Notes: generated from the letters alone by a model not told the origin. A stretch of 62,500 bases of DNA from Gluconobacter sp. Dm-62 (GCF_018256155.1 NZ_JAERLY010000015.1:1-62500), one strand, 5' to 3'; positions 24,767 through 34,397 are shown, counted from the first letter of the stretch. A program made the numbers and translations.

Positions 24767-25597
24767 TCAAAGCTGCCGGTCGCGCTTGATGCGGTCCCAG
24801 GCTGCATTGATGCGGGCAACCCGGTCCTGCGCACGCTTGCGCTCGGCCTCGGACATCGGCTTCTGGGCCAGAACATCCGGATGGTGCTCACGGATGAGGG
24901 TGCGCCAGCGGATACGGACTTCGGTATCACTTGCGCTGCGGGTAATGCCGAGAATGCGATAGGCATCCGGCTCGTTGCCGCTGGCAGCGCGGCTGTTCCC
25001 GCTTTCCGCCCGGTCCCAGGCCCCCGCTGGCAGACCAAAAGCCCGATGCACGCGCTGAAGAAAATCGACTTCCTTGGGATGCAGTTCGCGGCTTGGGCCC
25101 GCATCGGCACGGGCAATCCGGAACAGCGCCGTCATGAGATTTTCAAGCGGCGCGGTGTTATCGGCATAGGCCTTGCCCATCTCGCGGGCATACATCTCGA
25201 AATCGTCCGTCCGGTCGCGGGCGCGATCGAACAGCATGCCGACTTCCTTGACGTTATCGGGCGGGAACTGGAAGCAGGTTTTGAAAGCGTTGATTTCGTG
25301 CCGGTTCACCGGTCCATCGACCTTGGCGAGCTTGGCGCACAGGGCAACGAGTCCAATGGCATAAAGCTGGTCGCGCTTGCCAAGAGCCGCTGCAATCTTG
25401 GCAGCACCAAAGAAAGCGGCGCTATTGGGGTCGGGACGGCCGTTCGCAGGAAAACGCTCGCTCCACCCACCCGTAGAGGGCTTGAGTAGCGAACCGTTAT
25501 CGGCAGCATGCCCCAGCGCTGCGCCCATCAGTGCTCCGAAAGGACCACCAACCGCGAAGCCCGCGACACCACCGAACATCTTGCCCCAGATAGCCAT
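24767..25597 (-). CDS. djlA: DjlA-like J-domain protein with TerB domain
   Basis: A 276-residue protein. It begins with a glycine-rich hydrophobic stretch (GKMFGGVAGFAVGGPFGALM) that may contact the membrane. A TerB-like helical domain follows at about residues 60-190 (AIGLVALCAKLAKVDGPVNRHE in two parts). The C-terminus is a J domain (DAYRILGITRSASDTEVR, HPD in REHHPDVLAQ). DjlA proteins are DnaK co-chaperones at the inner membrane. It is longer than a bare J protein and shorter than some DjlA relatives. Confidence 0.88.
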   Translation of the reverse strand: MAIWGKMFGGVAGFAVGGPFGALMGAALGHAADNGSLLKPSTGGWSERFPANGRPDPNSAAFFGAAKIAAALGKRDQLYAIGLVALCAKLAKVDGPVNRHEINAFKTCFQFPPDNVKEVGMLFDRARDRTDDFEMYAREMGKAYADNTAPLENLMTALFRIARADAGPSRELHPKEVDFLQRVHRAFGLPAGAWDRAESGNSRAASGNEPDAYRILGITRSASDTEVRIRWRTLIREHHPDVLAQKPMSEAERKRAQDRVARINAAWDRIKRDRQL

Positions 25598-25767
25598 CCC
25601 TTCAATCTAGCACGCCCATTCACAGGGGCAAATGACAGATCGCACGGATCGCTCTGCGGCGGATGAAACGTCATGCTTCCTGCGTGGTATAAGGACGGAA
25701 TTACGAACCCGACGCCGCCTCATGCATTTGTGCCCCAGGTTCTTCAGATCGTTTTACGGATATTTTC

Positions 25768-26088
25768 ATGCCCCCTTCGCCCTCAATACCCCGCACCGAT
25801 GACGAACTGATGGATCTCCTGATCCAGCGCCTGCCCGAACGTTTACAGAAAGCGCTGAACTGGCTGCGGGAGCCGGATCGCAAATGGGTCCGGATTCCGG
25901 CCGGCATTCTGTTCATGCTGGGCGGCGTATTGTCGATCCTGCCGGTTCTGGGCCTGTGGATGCTGCCCATCGGCGTCATGCTGCTCTCACAGGATATTCC
26001 GTTCTTCCGCCGTTTGCAGGGCCGTGTCCTGCGCTGGATCGAACACAAACATCCGGACTGGCTCGGCCTACCGAAGGATGGTCATTGA
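25768..26088 (+). CDS. Small inner-membrane protein
   Basis: A 106-residue protein with a polar N-terminal 45 residues, one long or two short hydrophobic segments (IPAGILFMLGGVLSILPVLGLWML and PIGVMLLSQDI) and a basic C-terminus. Similar proteins in alphaproteobacteria are usually annotated only as transmembrane proteins. Its last bases overlap the converging RHH gene by seven bases. No function can be assigned. Confidence 0.72.
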   Translation: MPPSPSIPRTDDELMDLLIQRLPERLQKALNWLREPDRKWVRIPAGILFMLGGVLSILPVLGLWMLPIGVMLLSQDIPFFRRLQGRVLRWIEHKHPDWLGLPKDGH

Positions 26089-26315
26089 TCGGGAGTTTTA
26101 AGCTCTTTCTGCAGATGCATCAGGGCCGCCACCCTCAATGCTGAGGCCAAAGGGCGCTCGGGCGGTCGTGTTGCATCCAGCGTAGCCACCAGCGAAGCGA
26201 AGCTCTGCTGGCGCACGGTGGCTATCGTGTCCAGAACCGCCCAGAATTCGGGCTCCAGCGCAACTGAGGTCCGGTGACCGGATAACGACAGGCTGCGTTT
26301 GACGAGATCACTCAT
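26082..26315 (-). CDS. Ribbon-helix-helix domain protein
   Basis: A 77-residue protein that matches the short RHH_4-type proteins of alphaproteobacteria: LVKRSLSLSGHRTSVALEPEFW, read in two parts, forms the beta strand and first helix, and SFASLVATLDATRP the second helix. Such domains bind DNA as dimers, but the target is unknown. Its ATG overlaps the stop of queG (ATGA), so the two are translated together. Confidence 0.82.
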   Translation of the reverse strand: MSDLVKRSLSLSGHRTSVALEPEFWAVLDTIATVRQQSFASLVATLDATRPPERPLASALRVAALMHLQKELKTPDQ

Positions 26316-27370
26316 ACAGCGTGTTCCTCAAGACGGGTCAAAGCCCAGTGCGCGGTTTCAGAAATATCCGGGTTCGGATCATGCAGCAGATCCCGCACCG
26401 AAGATGCAAGTGACGGATCGGCAGAATTGCCAATCGCAATCAGAACATTGCGGACGAACCGGTTGCGTCCGATCCGCTTGACCGGTGAGCCGGAAAAGAA
26501 CGTCCGGAAGGTCGCATCATCCAGCCGGACCAGTTCATCGAGCTTCGGGGCGACCAGTTCAGGCCGCGCCTGAAGCTTGATATGCCGTGCGCTCTCGGCA
26601 AACCGGTTCCACGGACAAACGGACAGGCAGTCGTCGCAACCATAAATATGATTGCCGATTTTCGGCCTAAGCTCATGCGGGATCGGGCCTTTATGCTCAA
26701 TCGTCAGATACGAAATGCAGCGCTTGGCATCCATTTTCCCCGGCCCCGTAAACGCATCAGTCGGACAGGCCGTCAGGCACCGCGTGCAGGAGCCGCAGCT
26801 CCCGCCTGTGGGAGCGGAGGGTGTCAGCTCCAGCGTGGTGTAGATCTCGCCCAGCAGCAGCCACGACCCGTGGTCTCGCGAAACAAGGCAGGTGTGCTTC
26901 CCCGTCCAGCCCAGATGCGCCTTTTCCGCCAGTGCACGCTCCGAGACAGGAGCTGTATCGACAAAAACCTTCACCTGCGTCTCGGGTCCGCCCAGCTTCA
27001 CGACGAACTGCGCAAGATGTTTGAGCATCCCCTTGATGACGTCATGGTAGTCGCGGTTGCGGGCATAGACGGAAATATTGCCGCATTCGGGATCGGTTGT
27101 CGGGCCCTCTGCCGGGGCATAGGACAGGCCGAGGGAAATCACGCTCCGGACTTCGGGCCACAGGGCCTGCGGATGGGCGCGTTCCTCGATCCGCGTTTCC
27201 ATCCACTCCATCGTGCCATGATGGCCCTGCGCGACGAATTCCCGCAGACCCAGCGCCACATCCGGCCCGAGTTCAGCCTTGCAGAACCCGACCGCATCGA
27301 AACCGAGATGGCGGGCATGGTCCGCAATCCGGGTTTCAGGCCCTGTGTCGGGTTTCGGGAAAGCGGTCAT
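26312..27370 (-). CDS. queG: Epoxyqueuosine reductase
   Basis: A 352-residue cobalamin and Fe-S enzyme that reduces epoxyqueuosine to queuosine in tRNA. Two 4Fe-4S sites are clear: CGSCTRCLTACPTDAF and CDDCLSVCPWNRFA. The C-terminal part has a short HEAT-like repeat (LLHDPNPDISETAHWALTRLE in two pieces). I place the start at the ATG 27370, where the homologous text begins; the frame is open upstream to 27529. The partner genes queA and tgt lie 5-7 kb away. Confidence 0.94.
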   Translation of the reverse strand: MTAFPKPDTGPETRIADHARHLGFDAVGFCKAELGPDVALGLREFVAQGHHGTMEWMETRIEERAHPQALWPEVRSVISLGLSYAPAEGPTTDPECGNISVYARNRDYHDVIKGMLKHLAQFVVKLGGPETQVKVFVDTAPVSERALAEKAHLGWTGKHTCLVSRDHGSWLLLGEIYTTLELTPSAPTGGSCGSCTRCLTACPTDAFTGPGKMDAKRCISYLTIEHKGPIPHELRPKIGNHIYGCDDCLSVCPWNRFAESARHIKLQARPELVAPKLDELVRLDDATFRTFFSGSPVKRIGRNRFVRNVLIAIGNSADPSLASSVRDLLHDPNPDISETAHWALTRLEEHAV

Positions 27371-27527
27371 GGAGGGGATAAGTCTCGCCGGTGAACAGGC
27401 TGCTGTTATGCCATCGGGGGCACAAACGGACCAGCTTTTCCGGCTTCCCGGACGCCTGATCCAGACAGGATTTGTCACGATCTTAAAATGGCTTGCCACG
27501 TCCGGGACAGGGCGGCATCGTCGGGCC

Positions 27528-29069
27528 ATGCGACATCCCTCCTATCCCGTTCTGCCAGCCATTTTTCTGGCCATAAACGCCGCGCTGACAATGATTCCGG
27601 CCGCACACGCTGCCACTCCTTCTGCCGCGCAAATTTACGACCACGTTCGGAACGATCCTGTCCGGCTGAACATGTTCCTCCGCGCTTTTCCCAAAGGGGC
27701 GGACCTGCACAACCATCTGGTCGGCGCGATCTATGCCGAGAGCATGCTGGACTGGGCCGCACGGGATGGTCTGTGTGTGTCCCTGAAGGAAAAACGCATT
27801 CTCGATCACGCCTGCGCGCATCCAGGAGACGGAGAGATATCTGCTGCCGAGCTGTCGCATCATGCAGGATTGGAAAATGTCCTGATCGATGCGCTGTCCA
27901 TGCGCGACTTCGTGCCAGCCCCAGGTGACGCCTCCGGGCATGACCATTTCTTCGCAACATTCGCCCGCTTCGGCGCCATCGATGATGCGCATTCCGGTGA
28001 CATGCTGGCCGAAGCGCGGGACCGTGCAGCCCGTGATCATGTGACCTATCTGGAACTGATGGTCTCGCCCGGTATCGGTGGAATGATTGGCGCGGGTTTC
28101 CATCATCCGCTGAAAGATGATGATCTGCCCGCCGCGCATCAGGCGCTCGCCCCCGAAATCCCGGCTCTCGTGCAGAAAGCCCGCACGGCTACGGACCAGA
28201 TGGAAGCACAGGCGAAAGACGTCCTGAAATGTGGAACGCCACAGGCGCATCCGGGATGTGCCGTGACGGTGCGTTATCTGTTCCAGACCCTGCGCACATT
28301 ACCACCGCAGGCCGTCTATGCGCAGCTTGACGCGGGATATGCGACCGTAAAAGCCGACCCGCGCTTCGTCGGGCTGAATATCGTGGCGCCCGAAGACGAT
28401 CCGACCGCCATGCGCGACTATGACCTGCACATGCGCATGTTCCATTTCCTGAACGGCGTCACTCCAGGCGTGAAACTCAGCCTGCATGCCGGAGAACTCA
28501 CAACCGGTCTCGTCCCGACAGACGGCCTGCGTCACCACATCCGCGCAGCTATGGATGTAGCGGGAGCCAGCCGGATCGGCCACGGCGTCGATGTGGCGCT
28601 TGAGGACGACCCGGCATCGCTTCTGGCCAAAATGGCGCGGCGTCACCTGATGGTGGAAATCAACCTGACCAGCAATGACGAGATCCTCGGCGTCAAAGGC
28701 GCGGCCCACCCGTTCCCGCTGTACCGCCGGACCGGTGTCCCGATGGCGCTTTCCACGGATGACGAGGGCGTCTCGCGCGGGGATCTGACGCAGGAATATG
28801 TCCGTGCGGCCCAGACCTATGACCTGTCCTACGCCGATCTGAAAACCCTGTCCCGCACTGGTCTGGAATATGCGTTCGTCCCCGGGGAAAGCCTGTGGTC
28901 CGATCATCAGCCGGGACAGTTCGTGTCCGCCTGCCGGACGCTGCCCGTCGTATCCGCGTCCTGCACGACATTCCTGAAATCCAGCGAAAAAGCCCGTCTG
29001 CAATGGGCGCTCGAACAACGGTTCGGCACTTTCGAAGCCACTGTCACACATGAGGGACTCTACCAGTGA
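27528..29069 (+). CDS. Exported adenosine deaminase-like protein
   Basis: A 513-residue metal-dependent hydrolase with a signal peptide (VLPAIFLAINAALTMIPAAHA), so it should be periplasmic. KGADLHNHLVGA gives the HxH zinc pair, SLHAGELT the third histidine and catalytic Glu, RIGHGVDV the fourth, and STDDEGVSR the Asp pair. This is the adenosine deaminase pattern; length resembles the secreted ADGF/ADA2 branch. It would convert adenosine to inosine outside the cytoplasm. The GTG start of the next gene overlaps its stop. Confidence 0.86.
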   Translation: MRHPSYPVLPAIFLAINAALTMIPAAHAATPSAAQIYDHVRNDPVRLNMFLRAFPKGADLHNHLVGAIYAESMLDWAARDGLCVSLKEKRILDHACAHPGDGEISAAELSHHAGLENVLIDALSMRDFVPAPGDASGHDHFFATFARFGAIDDAHSGDMLAEARDRAARDHVTYLELMVSPGIGGMIGAGFHHPLKDDDLPAAHQALAPEIPALVQKARTATDQMEAQAKDVLKCGTPQAHPGCAVTVRYLFQTLRTLPPQAVYAQLDAGYATVKADPRFVGLNIVAPEDDPTAMRDYDLHMRMFHFLNGVTPGVKLSLHAGELTTGLVPTDGLRHHIRAAMDVAGASRIGHGVDVALEDDPASLLAKMARRHLMVEINLTSNDEILGVKGAAHPFPLYRRTGVPMALSTDDEGVSRGDLTQEYVRAAQTYDLSYADLKTLSRTGLEYAFVPGESLWSDHQPGQFVSACRTLPVVSASCTTFLKSSEKARLQWALEQRFGTFEATVTHEGLYQ

Positions 29070-30142
29070 AATCTGTCTCAACCGTCTTCGGGGCCGCGTT
29101 CCTGTCCCTCTGTGCCCTGGGTTCGGCTTCCGCCCACACACCAATTCCCGTGCGCGTAGTCGTCGTCACGACCTTCGAAATCGGCAAGGACACGGGTGAT
29201 ACGGCTGGCGAATACCAGAACTGGATCGAAAAACTCCCGCTTCAGAAGACGATCCCAGCCCCCGGTACCGATCACGACGTGATGCACTACAATCCGGACC
29301 TGCATGTTCTGGGCATCGCAAGCGGGGAGGGGCCAGAGCACATGGCCTCGGCCATCACGGCACTCGTGCTCGATCCGCGCTTCGATCTGCGCCATGCCTA
29401 TTTCGTGCTGGCAGGGATTGGCGGGATTGATCCCAATTTCGGCACGATCGGTTCGGCCGTCTGGGCACCGCGCGTTATCAATGGTGGCCTGTCCCATCTG
29501 GTGGACCCGCGTGAAATCCCCGCCTCCTGGCCGGACGGGTTTACGCCCGTGCAGGGCAGCACCCCCGATGAAAAGCCGCGTCCTGCGCTTCATTCCGGCA
29601 TGGGGGACATGGAATACACGCTCGATCCGTCCCTCGTGCAGTGGGCCTATGGGCTGACAAAGGACATCGCGCTGCCGGACAATGCAGGCCTGAAGGCCTC
29701 GCGCCTGCGCTACACCGGCTTTGCCGCTGCCCAGAAGCCGCCCGCCGTGCAGCTTGGTGACACGATCTCGGGCGAAGCCTTCTGGGTCGGCGCGAAAATG
29801 AACCATTGGGCCGAGCGCTGGGTGAAATACTGGACAGACGGGCAGGGCGTGATGGCCACGACGGCGGAAGAAGACGTCGCGTTCTGTCAGGCTCTGGCGC
29901 TTCAGGGCAAAGCCGGACGTGTTGATCCGAAGCGTGCGCTCATCCTGCGCACCGCCAGCAATTTCGACATGCCGCCGCCGGGTCAGAGCGCCGCGCAGCT
30001 TCTGTCGGACGAAGCACATGAGACCGGCTTTTCGGGTTTTCAGGCATCGGTCGATGCCGCCTATACCGTGGGCAGTATGGTTGTGAAGGAACTGGCAACG
30101 CACTGGGGTCAATATGAAAAGGCGCTGCCAACGGCCCGGTAA
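29066..30142 (+). CDS. Exported NUP-family purine nucleoside protein
   Basis: A 358-residue protein with a signal peptide (FGAAFLSLCALGSASAHT). VVVVTTFEIGKDTGDTAGEYQNW, read in two parts, and LRTASNFDMPPPG are hallmarks of the family annotated as purine nucleoside permease (NUP). The sequence has a nucleoside-phosphorylase-like look and no run of membrane helices, so a periplasmic nucleoside-binding or cleaving enzyme is more likely than a permease. The GTG start overlaps the adenosine deaminase stop (GTGA). A paralogue is at 30998-32047. Confidence 0.82.
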   Translation: MKSVSTVFGAAFLSLCALGSASAHTPIPVRVVVVTTFEIGKDTGDTAGEYQNWIEKLPLQKTIPAPGTDHDVMHYNPDLHVLGIASGEGPEHMASAITALVLDPRFDLRHAYFVLAGIGGIDPNFGTIGSAVWAPRVINGGLSHLVDPREIPASWPDGFTPVQGSTPDEKPRPALHSGMGDMEYTLDPSLVQWAYGLTKDIALPDNAGLKASRLRYTGFAAAQKPPAVQLGDTISGEAFWVGAKMNHWAERWVKYWTDGQGVMATTAEEDVAFCQALALQGKAGRVDPKRALILRTASNFDMPPPGQSAAQLLSDEAHETGFSGFQASVDAAYTVGSMVVKELATHWGQYEKALPTAR

Positions 30143-30154
30143 AATCCAGGGTGT

Positions 30155-30934
30155 TCAGTCGTGGTCAGGAGCAAGCTTTCTGACCTCATGAACACCATCA
30201 ATCGCGCCCAGCCCCGTGATGAGATGGGAAACAGGACGCCTGCCATGGACCAGCATGATCAGCGTCACGAGGCGCGGACGCGGAGCTGCAGGAGCCGTCC
30301 CTTCACGGTCCGCCTCGTCCAGAAGCTGCTCGGCGCTTCGGCTTTCTTCATCAAGTCGCACGCCATCAATGGCAAAGCGCAGCTCCGTGCAACTCACCAG
30401 AATGGTCCTCAGCAGCCCGCGACTGTCTTCATAGGAAATCGTTAGCTCGGTTGACTGTTCCCCCGAGCGCGGAAGCTGTTTCAGTAGTTTTGGAAACAGC
30501 ACCATGACGATGAAATGGGCAGCCGTCGTGGCAATGGCGAGAATGGGCAGTCCCGCACCACAGGCCATTCCCAGAGCTGCCGTGAACCAGATGGCCGCAG
30601 CCGTGGTCAGGCCCCGCACGGCATCGCGGCGCATGAAAATCACACCGCCCCCGATGAAACCGATCCCCGAGACGATCTGCGCGGCCACGCGGGACGGATC
30701 CAGCACGATCCGCCCGGCATCAATGACGTCCATGAAGCCGTATTTAGAAATCAGCATGAACAGGGCGGCGGAAACCCCGACCAGCGTATGCGTCCGCAGA
30801 CCAGCACTTTTCTGCCGGATCTCACGTTCCAGCCCCACAAGGGAAGACAGAACGAAAGCGAGCGCCAGCTCTTCAAGCTGAAGCCGCCCTTCACCCACCA
30901 GTCCCTGTGCCGTCAGCGTGATGAGATTCTGCAT
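30155..30934 (-). CDS. MgtC/SapB family membrane protein
   Basis: A 259-residue protein with about four or five membrane segments followed by a soluble C-terminal domain of about 90 residues. GLEREIRQKSAGLRTHTLVG, SGIGFIGGGVIF and VRGLTTAAAIWFTAALGMAC are the MgtC signatures. MgtC proteins help growth at low magnesium and affect ATP synthase; the C-terminal part probably has an ACT-like fold. It lies between the two NUP genes, converging with the first; no magnesium-sensing leader is evident. Confidence 0.9.
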   Translation of the reverse strand: MQNLITLTAQGLVGEGRLQLEELALAFVLSSLVGLEREIRQKSAGLRTHTLVGVSAALFMLISKYGFMDVIDAGRIVLDPSRVAAQIVSGIGFIGGGVIFMRRDAVRGLTTAAAIWFTAALGMACGAGLPILAIATTAAHFIVMVLFPKLLKQLPRSGEQSTELTISYEDSRGLLRTILVSCTELRFAIDGVRLDEESRSAEQLLDEADREGTAPAAPRPRLVTLIMLVHGRRPVSHLITGLGAIDGVHEVRKLAPDHD

Positions 30935-30997
30935 GCCGTGTCTGCTCCTTCTGCGAGGTTAACGCAGGCAGGCGCTAGAATGTTGTGACAGTTTGGC

Positions 30998-32047
30998 TCA
31001 GCGCTCGGGGATATGGTCGCGGTAGCGGTCCCAATGCGTCGCAAGTTCGCGCACGACCGGCTCTCCCGCACGCTCGTTGTTGTCATAGGCAACGGCTTGT
31101 CCCGGTCCTTCGTCCCCCATGGACGCCGTGACCGAAACGCCGGGTGGCGGCATGTCGAAATTGCTGCCTGAGCGCAGGACCATGATCCGCTCCGGATCGA
31201 CATAGCCCAGCCGTGCCAGTATTCGCATGTCGTACTGGTAATGCTGGCTTTCCTCATTGGTCATGACGAAGCGCCCCTGACCCTTCGTCCACATCGTGAC
31301 CCAGTTCTCGGCCCAGCGGTTGCGTTCCGCGCCATGCCAGTAGCGTTCCGTTCCCAGTGTCTCGCCCATCAACACCATCGGCGGCTTCTGGGCCTGCGGA
31401 TAGCCGCGCCATGCCTTGCGGCGCTCAGCGATGACCGGATCATCCTCAAGCGTTACGTTCTGGCTCAGGGCAAACGCCCAGCGTGCCAGCCCCCGGTTGA
31501 GCGGATAGGCCTTGGTCAACTGCGCCACATCCGTCACCGAACCATAATGGTTCGGATTGTCGGGCAGGGTGTCCGGGCGGCTCGCACCAATCGCGTAAAG
31601 CCCGTAAGGCCAGCCCTTGGGAATGGTCCGGTCGTCGATTTCGCGCAGGGCGTCCGCGTCCACAACCCATTGCGCCCAGGCCACGCTGCCGACCGATGCC
31701 ATGTTCGGATTGACGCCGGAAATGCCGGTAAACAGCCAGTAGGTGTGGTGCAGGTCAAAGCGCGGATCGAGTGCCAGTGCATGCAAATCCATATCGCCAT
31801 GTCGCAGGACGATGCCGTACACACCGTCCGCATTGCGGCGCAACTGGTCCGGTACGCCGCGGATGGGAACGGTTTCATCCAGATGCAGCCGCTCCACCCA
31901 GTCCTGATATTCGCCGGGCGTGTCACCCGTATCATGCCCGACTTCGAAATTGGCGACGACCAGAACGCGGATTTCTTCCGGCGCGGCGCAGGCCGTTCCC
32001 GTTGCGAGGAGGATGCCTAGAATGAAACCGGAGACGGCGTGGCGCAT
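30998..32047 (-). CDS. Exported NUP-family purine nucleoside protein (second copy)
   Basis: A 349-residue paralogue of the 29066-30142 product. From the ATG at 32047 it has a signal peptide (VSGFILGILLATGTACAA). VLVVANFEVGHDTGDTPGEY and LRSGSNFDMPPPGVS align clearly with the first copy, as does the central GSVAWAQWVVDA. Opposite strand, separate transcription and moderate divergence suggest different substrates or regulation. The frame is open upstream to 32113 but that part is not signal-like. Confidence 0.82.
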   Translation of the reverse strand: MRHAVSGFILGILLATGTACAAPEEIRVLVVANFEVGHDTGDTPGEYQDWVERLHLDETVPIRGVPDQLRRNADGVYGIVLRHGDMDLHALALDPRFDLHHTYWLFTGISGVNPNMASVGSVAWAQWVVDADALREIDDRTIPKGWPYGLYAIGASRPDTLPDNPNHYGSVTDVAQLTKAYPLNRGLARWAFALSQNVTLEDDPVIAERRKAWRGYPQAQKPPMVLMGETLGTERYWHGAERNRWAENWVTMWTKGQGRFVMTNEESQHYQYDMRILARLGYVDPERIMVLRSGSNFDMPPPGVSVTASMGDEGPGQAVAYDNNERAGEPVVRELATHWDRYRDHIPER

Positions 32048-32069
32048 GGATGGGGCTTTCTTGAGTGAC

Positions 32070-32177
32070 GCAGGGCTCTGCCCTGCACCCAGAAGGGGTC
32101 TTGACCCCTTCACCCCAATTCATGAATCGGGATCAAAGGGACCGCGTCCCTTTGTGGGGTCTGGGGCAAAGCCCCAG
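32070..32177. repeat. Cluster of four short hairpins
   Basis: Four perfect stem-loops follow each other in 108 bases: GCAGGGC/GCCCTGC (32070-32086), AAGGGGTC/GACCCCTT (32093-32110), AAAGGGAC/GTCCCTTT (32135-32153) and CTGGGGC/GCCCCAG (32161-32177). The palindrome ATTCATGAAT stands between the second and third. None is followed by a T run. The block fills the gap between tgt and the second NUP gene and looks like a mosaic intergenic repeat. Confidence 0.75.
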
Positions 32178-32178
32178 C

Positions 32179-33357
32179 TTACAGGGCCAGATCCGGCATC
32201 GGCCATTCGTCTTCGGTCCAGTCGCCCTTGGCCCAGTCTTCCCGCAGCTTCACAGCCAAAGCGTCAAGCGTGCCGTCCACGATGGCGGCGCGGATCTGGC
32301 GCATCAGGCGCTGATAATAGGCCAGATTGTGCCATGTCAGCAGCATCGGGCCGAGCATCTCGTTGGCGCGGAACAGATGATGCAGGTATGCGCGGCTGTA
32401 ACGCCCGGCGATGGGTGTGTCGTCATGGGGTGTCAGCGTGCGGGTATCGTCCGCAAAACGGGCGTTGCGCAGGTTGATCGTGCCGCGCTCGGTATAGGCG
32501 CGGGCCGTGCGACCGGCGCGGGAAGGCATTACGCAGTCGAACATGTCCACACCGCGCATGACTGCGCCCAGAAGATCGTCCGGCGTGCCGACACCCATCA
32601 GATACCGCGCCTTGTCCTGCGGCAGCATCGGCGTGGTGAAGTCCAGCGTCGAGAACATCAGCTCCTGACCTTCGCCCACGGCCAGACCGCCGATCGCATA
32701 GCCTTCAAAGCCGATATCGCTCAGAGCCTTGATGGAATATTCGCGTAAATCCCGCTCGGTTCCGCCCTGTACGATGCCGAACTGTCCATATCCCTCGCGC
32801 GCGACAAACGCCTCGCGGGAACGGGCGGCCCAGCGCATGGACATTTCCATGGATTTCCGCAGCACTTCCGGCGTGGCGGGGAGTGCGGGGCATTCGTCGA
32901 ACGCCATGGTGATGGTTGCGTCGAGCTTGAACTGGATGTCGGTCGAGATCTCCGGCGTCAGGCGATGCTTGCTGCCGTCGATATGCGAGCGGAACGTCAC
33001 GCCGTCTTCGTCGAGCTTGCGCAGCGCGCCGAGCGACATGACCTGAAACCCGCCGGAATCGGTCAGGATCGGGCCGGACCAGTCCATCATTTTGTGCAGG
33101 CCACCAAGCTTCTGCACGCGGTCCGCCGTGGGGCGCAGCATGAGATGGTAGGTGTTGCCCAGAACGATGCCCGCACCCGTGGAGCGCACGGCGTCCATCG
33201 TCATGCCTTTGACCGTTCCGACGGTTCCCACTGGCATAAAGGTCGGGGTCGGGACCGTGCCATGGCGGGTGTGCAGATGCCCCGCGCGTGCCATGCCGCA
33301 GGTCGCTTCGGGTGCCCAGGTCATTTTGGTGGCGTGATCGGTCGGGTGGTCGCTCAT
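32179..33357 (-). CDS. tgt: Queuine/preQ1 tRNA-guanine transglycosylase
   Basis: A 392-residue enzyme that swaps guanine-34 of GUN-anticodon tRNAs for preQ1. [28 protein letters not shown] and the nucleophile region [11 protein letters not shown] are all present. The ATG at 33357 overlaps the queA stop (ATGA), which sets the start. Odd feature: in the usual zinc site before [10 protein letters not shown] the CxCxxC cysteines are gone, and the text there is [20 protein letters not shown]. The DNA was re-read and no frameshift explains this. Confidence 0.93.
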   Translation of the reverse strand: MSDHPTDHATKMTWAPEATCGMARAGHLHTRHGTVPTPTFMPVGTVGTVKGMTMDAVRSTGAGIVLGNTYHLMLRPTADRVQKLGGLHKMMDWSGPILTDSGGFQVMSLGALRKLDEDGVTFRSHIDGSKHRLTPEISTDIQFKLDATITMAFDECPALPATPEVLRKSMEMSMRWAARSREAFVAREGYGQFGIVQGGTERDLREYSIKALSDIGFEGYAIGGLAVGEGQELMFSTLDFTTPMLPQDKARYLMGVGTPDDLLGAVMRGVDMFDCVMPSRAGRTARAYTERGTINLRNARFADDTRTLTPHDDTPIAGRYSRAYLHHLFRANEMLGPMLLTWHNLAYYQRLMRQIRAAIVDGTLDALAVKLREDWAKGDWTEDEWPMPDLAL

Positions 33358-34397
33358 GGCGCGCGCTCCAGCAGGCAAGCATCGCCATACGAATAGAACC
33401 GCAATCCGTTGGCGATGGCGTAGGCATAGGCCTCACGCATGGTCTCGGTGCCGCTGAACGCGCAGACGAGCATGAACAGCGTCGAACGCGGCAGATGGAA
33501 GTTCGTCATCAGCACGTCCACCGCCTTGAAGCGGTATCCGGGCTTGATGAAAATGGAGGTCTCGCCGCGCCATGGGGCCACGGTGCCGTCCTCGCGGGCC
33601 GCGCTTTCCAGCAGGCGGAGGGACGTGGTGCCGACGGCGACGATCCGGCCGCCACGCGCACGGGTCTCGTTGATGGCAGCCGCGGTTTCGGCGTCGATCT
33701 CGCCCCATTCGGCGTGCATTTTGTGCTCGGCGATGGTGGAGCGGACGGGCAGGAACGTGCCTGCGCCGACATGCAGCGTCAGCGTCCGGCGCTGAACGCC
33801 TTTCGCGTCCAGTGCTGCGAGCACTTCAGGCGTAAAATGCAGGCCCGCCGTGGGCGCTGCTACAGCGCCACGATACTGCGAGAAGATGGTGCGGTAATCC
33901 GCATCGTCCTGCTTCGTTGGGCCGAAAGGGCGTTCGATATAAGGCGGCAGGGCCAAGGCACCAACACGTTCGAGAAACGCGTCGAATTCGTCTCCCTCGA
34001 CCGAGAAGCGGATGCTGACCGCGCCGTCGCCTTCGTTTTCGACAACGGTGGCCGTGACCGGATCATTGCCGAAATGTAGGATGTCCTGCGGCTTCAGCTT
34101 GCGGGAATTGCGCGCCAGTGCATGCCAGCTTCCGTCTGCCAGAATGCGGTCGAGCGTCAGGCCGATCTTCGCCTCGCCGCGTGTGGCGGCAAGCTGGGCG
34201 CGGATAACGGCCGTATTGTTGGCAATCAGCAGATCCCCTTCACGCAGGAAATCCGGCAGCTCGCGGATTACATGCGGATCAGGCGCCAGACCGGGCCGGA
34301 CATGCAGCAGCGTTGCGCTGTCACGCGGGCGTGCAGGTTCCGTTGCGATATGATCGCGGGGAAGTTCGAAATCGAAGGGGGCGAGATCGTCCGTCAT
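33354..34397 (-). CDS. queA: SAM:tRNA ribosyltransferase-isomerase
   Basis: A 347-residue enzyme that turns preQ1 in tRNA into epoxyqueuosine with the ribosyl part of S-adenosylmethionine. [21 protein letters not shown], read in two parts, is the standard N-terminus, with [14 protein letters not shown] and [11 protein letters not shown] later. Length is normal. It is first of the queA-tgt pair; tgt begins within its stop codon. Confidence 0.96.
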   Translation of the reverse strand: MTDDLAPFDFELPRDHIATEPARPRDSATLLHVRPGLAPDPHVIRELPDFLREGDLLIANNTAVIRAQLAATRGEAKIGLTLDRILADGSWHALARNSRKLKPQDILHFGNDPVTATVVENEGDGAVSIRFSVEGDEFDAFLERVGALALPPYIERPFGPTKQDDADYRTIFSQYRGAVAAPTAGLHFTPEVLAALDAKGVQRRTLTLHVGAGTFLPVRSTIAEHKMHAEWGEIDAETAAAINETRARGGRIVAVGTTSLRLLESAAREDGTVAPWRGETSIFIKPGYRFKAVDVLMTNFHLPRSTLFMLVCAFSGTETMREAYAYAIANGLRFYSYGDACLLERAP

